In this document: in pieces, positions 12,401-18,400 of the stretch
Numbering within the stretch: position 1 is the stretch's first letter
How the letters are laid out: each line of letters starts with the position of its first letter
From: Plakobranchus ocellatus
Lineage: Eukaryota; Mollusca; Gastropoda; Plakobranchidae
Assembly: GCA_019648995.1 (NCBI GenBank)
Contig: BLXT01006199.1
Location: 2,034,045 to 2,063,147, forward strand
Length of the DNA stretch: 29,103 nucleotides
Reading direction: 5' to 3'
The notes under the pieces: generated by a model
Told to the model about the DNA's origin: nothing
Databases searched by the model: none
The model's input: only the letters and a program-made list of their open reading frames with translations
Position numbers and translations under genes: made by a program

Positions 12401-15400
12401 GGCAAAGTTATTTACACTTTCTTTACTTGTGTTACACTTTTCTCATTTGTTTCTGAAAGACACATTTTTGTGCTGTTTCCTCTTTCCCCTCCCCCCCCCC
12501 CCCCCCCCCCCCNNNNNNNNNNNNNNNNNNNNNNNNNNNNNNNNNNNNNNNNNNNNNNNNNNNNNNNNNNNNNNNNNNNNNNNNNNNNNNNNNNNTGGGA
12601 AAGATTTTTTTTTTTTTGGGGGGGGGGAGGGGGGGGGAGGGGGTTAATGAAAAGTATAACCATTTCTGAACATTTTAAAATCAATATGGCATTGAAATTA
12701 TGGTTATAAATCAAAAAGTAAGGCCGAACCTAGTTGCTAAGTAAATTTTAATTTTGAAAATTGCTAGTATTTAAATGTCCAGTCACATTTGTTTTTTGTT
12801 ACATCATAAGCAATCATATGTTTTTGAAATTTTTTTGCCAAGGGAAAACCCTTAAAGTTTTAAAGAGGCCAGCCCACTTAGTTTTGGAATTAAAAACTTT
12901 CTTGTAAAAACTAGCTTTAAAAAAATGCTTGGCATTTGTATGGCTACAAAGCTCACAGAATACATCTGGCTGGATCAGTTGTTGGTAATGTTCAAAATGC
13001 AGTATGTTGTTCATTCAGCCTGGTCTTGGGTCATGTTCTTTTTTAACTTAATCAGACTGATTTATGTTCCAAGTTTAGAAATTTTCCATGTACTATGTGG
13101 TTGTTTTACTCTGTCATCCAAACACATTCTCCTGTCCAAAACATTGCCAAATACATATCTCCACAATGGTCTTTATCTTTTCCCGTCTTTTCTTTTTCAG
13201 TTGTGTTGATGATGTGCATATTGCTTCCTATCTATGTTGTGGATTTTTTCCTTAAATATTCGTAGCTTTCATTGTCACTAAAGTCCATTTGAGTAAATTT
13301 CTGCCTTTTGTCCACTCTGTAATTATAGGTAACAACAGAACCAGGGATCCGCATGTTCACCCAGTCCCCACCAAAACCCAATGAACAGCGGCAGGCATCT
13401 TGTGAAGTCCCAGCATATGAGCAACAGCGTAAGTAGTCAGGTGTAGATTTGTCATACATTTTGTGAAGTCTTAGCATATGAGCAACGTGTAAGCAGTCAG
13501 GTGCAGATTTGTCATGCATTTTGTGAAGTACCAGCATATGAGCAACAGTGTAAGCAGTCAGATGCAGATTTGTCATGCATTTTGTGAAGTCCCAGCACAT
13601 GAGCAACAGTGTAAGCAGTCAGGTGCAGATTTGTCATGTATTTTGTGAAGTCCCAGCATATGAGCAACGGTGTAAGCAGTCAGGTGCAGATTTGTCATGC
13701 ATTTTGTGAAGTCCCAGCATATGAGCAACAGTGTAAGCAGTCAGGTGCAGATTTGTCATACATTTTGTGAAATCTCAGCATATGAGCAGCAGTGTAAGCA
13801 GTCAGGTGCAGATTAGTCATGCATTTTGTGAAGTCCCAGCATATGAGCAACAGCATGAGCAGTCAGAAGTCATTCAGATGTAGGTGTAGATAATGGTAAT
13901 TTAATGGAGTGCTTGCATATGAGCAACAGCATGAGCAGTCAGAAGTCATTCAGATGTAGGTGTAGATAATGGTAATTTAATGGAGTGCTTGCATATGAGC
14001 AACAGCATAAGCAATCGGATGTAAAGTTTACAAAATGATGATGGTGATTTCTCATTTTGTTTCTTCTGTAACCTTAATTTTCTAAAAGATTTTCTCTATA
14101 TTATTATTCCTATTTTTTATTCTTATTGCTTGTATTATTAGTAATAGTATTTATTTCAATATTTATGATTGGTGCAATTATTGATTTTGCTTTAGCTAAT
14201 TATTGTTAAATCATCAATGTTTTTCTCTCAAAGAAAAAAGACGCCGTCCTCAGCGAATGGAGGTTGAGAGCGATACAAATGATGCCCCGCCTACTGCCCT
14301 CAGAAGACCTCTGCCCCCAAGGAAAGTGAGGCCGCGCCACAGGGGGAAACAGAGAGGCCAGATGACAGGGAAGAGACCTCTGGGGACCTTTATGCCCAGG
14401 TAGGGTGATGTCAATTTACACATAAATCTCAAAAGATACTGTGTAAGTTTAAAGATTGTACTTATAAAGACTTTAACACAAAAGATGGCCAGAGACTTGG
14501 GACTGACAGACTCTAGTCTCGCCAAACTTTATCCTCTTAGGTTAATGTGACCTCCATCATGTTTTTCTCTGTTTCATCAATTTTAGATTATTTTATCAAC
14601 TCTATTTGTTTTGTTTGTTTATTTTGTCTGTTATTTTATTGGAGCTCATACATTCTGTTTCTTGCTTGCTTTCTCATGCATCGTGCACCACTCATTGCAC
14701 ATCACATGCCACACACCATCATGAACCCCCAGAACCCAGAGCGGTACGAGCACAACAAGCACCAACAGCGAGGAAGTCACCTATAGCTTTGGGGCGGGCC
14801 GACCGGCAATGAGGGGTGGAGACAAGGGCCTCGCAGGAGGGAGAAGTGCAGGAAAGGCTGCTGGCAGTGGAGCTACAGGGGCTAGGGGAGGAGTTACAGG
14901 GACAGGTGGAGCAGAAATGGAACGAGCCCAGACTCCCAGGTATGATATGCTTATGAAAAAAGATTTGTAAAATTGAAGTGTCACAAGATTCCTAATGTAA
15001 AAGAAAAGTTGATTTTTGTCAAAGATAGTCATGTCTTATTCACAATCTTTCCAGTAAAAAAACAAAATGCGTAAGTTCATATAATAAATCTTTGATTTAG
15101 TATAAGGTAAGAATGCCCACCACACAGGGAGAAGAGAAGGCAGAGAGAAAGTAGAGAAGGGAAGGTGGCACAGCAGAATGGACAGGTTTAAAGCTGGCTG
15201 AAGCTCTTTAAATATAGAGAGGGATGTAGAAAAGTGGTTGCCCAATCATCCTTGCTGCCCCAGTTGTTGTCCAGACTATGGGGTAGATCAAGTGAAGAAT
15301 GGCTATCAGTATTCCTGTTTGTATTTGAAGAAATCTCTGTTCTTCCTGAAAAAGTTTTTGCTGAGCAATCAATGTCATTTAAAATATCACTGCCCTTATT

Positions 15401-18400
15401 TCTCAACTGCGTGAAGTTTTCAAAGCTAAACAACTGGTGGATCAGGTGATAATTTTTTTTTTGTGTTCCCCTCAGGTCAAGCAGTCCTGGGGATGGCGGA
15501 GACCCTCCACCCTACCCAGCTTTTGCAGGAGCCACTGCCCCTCCACCCTATGAGGATTGCTTTGCTGAGTTTCCTTCAGAGACTGCAAGAATCCGCCGAG
15601 GTTTGCATCACTTGGCATTTTTTGTACACTTTTTTAAATCAAATTTTGTGAGCAGTTCTTGTGACAGCAACAATTTTCCAAACATTTCCAAGCTTATTAA
15701 ATGTGTTTTACATGAATCCAAAAGCAGTGAGGCAAGGCTGTATCAAAACCCTTCACTTGGTGAGCATTATTATACAGACTAAATGGTGAGAACTGCAGAC
15801 ATAAATATATAGATGTCAAAGGTAGAGCCATATCTTGTTTATCCTTGTGAAATTCCTTACAAAGTAAAGCTTCCATGTAGCTGAACATAAAACTTAAAAC
15901 TCTGGATGCTGGGCTATGAGGAGCTACAGGACTTGCTGTTGGAACTGGTAACAGCTGCAGCAAAAGTTTTTCATTATACATGATATCAAACTTAAAAAGC
16001 ATTACTTTTACTGATCTTCCGTCTCGTTTGCAAAGTAGGAAAGAGGTCAGAGTTCACCATCTCTGTCTATTCCGGGCAAGTTCCCTACAGGTAGTAATGG
16101 GTTGTTCCATATTGGCCCCAGTTTGTCGTTTTCCCTTCCTTTGCCTCCTTTTGCCCTCGGTTGTTCCTTCAGTTATAACTGTGTAAGCAGTTGTGTCTTC
16201 TTTTTAGAAACATTACAACTCAAGCATTTTCCATCTGTTCCTAGGAGGGCGCAGAACACCCCATGCAAGAGTGCGCTACGACACAAGCGCACAGACGCCT
16301 GGCACTGATGAGCACCGCCCACTAGTGACGTCATTGGCTCACCCAGCACTTGCTACATCACCAGAAGAGGAGGAGTCAGTCAGTTTGATTGACAGGTCAG
16401 TGGAATCACTTGCTAATTTTGTTTCCAAATCCCTAGTGCCGTTCAGGACTCTCAACCCTTACTGGGCCAATAAGGATCTTTGTTTACAGTTGCCGAAAAC
16501 TAAAGTAGTATTCATAGTTCTCACTAAATTTTGGAGTCAATTGATACTAAACATCATGGTTTTGTTTTGTTTTTTTGTAAACCACAATGTCTTTTTGATG
16601 CAGTTAATCCCACAAAGCCATGATTCTCCCTTCTGCCCTCTCTCTCGATGAAACCAAAAGTCATAAGAAAGGGTATAATCTATAATGTTAATGCAGCCCA
16701 AACATGAAGTTCTATGTATAAAAGTGACCTTTCTCCATTCTCGAGCACTACAATCAAAAGTGCTTCAGTCGATATCCAGGGGACGTAATTAAAAAGATTA
16801 TCCTGTATAAAAAAAATTGAATTACATGATTTTTATAGTTTCCTCCCCTCATTTCATTGAAGAATTTTTTTTTTTATTTTTGGGGAGGGGAGGTTGCAGG
16901 AGCCCAGTTTCCTTTACCAAAATCGTTTGCAGTTTCATCTGCTTTTATATTCATTACCTAACTATTACATAGGACATTTGAGTCTCTGACTGTAAACTAA
17001 ACAAATTGAGCTTGCTCAACATCCTTAGGTTGTGAATAGTATGGTCTTAACATCATGATGCCCAGATATCTGAAAATGCATCTTCTTCATTGGTGTCTAA
17101 ACAGAATTCGCAAGCACACCAAATTCACTGAAATTTACTTTATTGAATCTATTTATTTATTTTGCTGCTGTACTTCTTTTTCACTTTGTAAATAAGTTCT
17201 ATTTTGCGTTCTAGCGGCAAAGTTGTCTACTCTGGTTACCTTGCTCTAAGTTTCCCAATGTAGATCTAGAGTTTTAATTTGGTTTATTATACGCTGAAGC
17301 CATGGCATTTATTTCTAGCCTGAGATTAAATGAGGCTGGGAGTGCACACGTTTGTAGACCAGCAGTGCACAACTAGATCTAGTTGGATCTACAATCTAGG
17401 TTCATAACAATATTGTGTTGACTACAGTGGAAATGTTCTAAGCCCCAAGGTCTTTGTTCTTCAATTCCTACGATCTATATCAATACCGGTATTGTGTTGG
17501 CTACATCGGAAATGTACCAAGCCCTAAGGTCGTTTGTATATCAATACCGGTATTGTGTTGGCTACATCGGAAATGTACCAAGCCCTAAGGTCGTTTGTTT
17601 TTCAATTCCTACGTTCTATATCAATACTTGTATTGTGTTGGCTACATCGGAAATGTACTAAGCCCAATGGTCGTTGTTCTTCAATTCCTACGATCTATAT
17701 CAATACCGGTATTTTGTTGGCTACATCGGAAATGTACCAAGCCCTAAGGTCGTTTGTTTTTCAATTCCTACGATCTGTATCAATACCGGTATTGTGTTGG
17801 CTACATAGGAAATGTACTAAGCCCTAAGGTCTTTGTTCTTCAAATGAGGAAAAGTGGAGGATGTGAAATGGGTTCGGGAGGGGGAAAGGGGAAAAAACAT
17901 GGGACTAATATTGACTACACCAAGACAGACAAGTTCGATACACACAAGCACACATAGATATAAGTTATATGGAAATGATGGGCATGCTTGATAGTCACAG
18001 TTACACTGCCTCAGTTCTAGAGAGAGAAAGAAAAACGTTTTGAAGTTTAGACAAAGCAGCCAATGTGGTGTAGAGCAGCACAATGGGAGCTGAAGATGTA
18101 GTTAAGTGTGAATAGATCTAGAACAAGGCCTGGCTCTAGATTAGACTGTTGGCCTGTGGTGAGCATGCCTTCCCTCCCCTTCCCCTTTAACCACCAAAAA
18201 AAAAACTTCCCAGTTGTTGCCCCGTCCTGTGACTATGTAATAAACGCTGGAGAATGTAACATGGGGTGAACTGAACAGTAAAGACTAGCATAATGCACAT
18301 GCATATCGGTTAGCATATGTGTACCTGTAACTAACATTTTTACAGATTAGAGGGAGGAAAAGTATTCTTTAATAAGTGGCCCCCAACAATAATAGATCAA

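Noticed and set aside
12390..12714. Open frames on both strands crossing the N gap
   Set aside because: They translate N and homopolymers (poly-Pro/poly-Gly) and have no meaning.
13232..13606. 124-codon antisense open frame
   Set aside because: It is made of the reverse complement of the 61-bp donor repeat plus exon 11.
13399..14030. CRISPR-like repeat array
   Set aside because: Direct head-to-tail repeats without unique spacers, in an animal intron: a minisatellite.
14781..15032. Proline-rich antisense frame
   Set aside because: Mirror of the Gly/Ala-rich Dscam exon 13 on the + strand.
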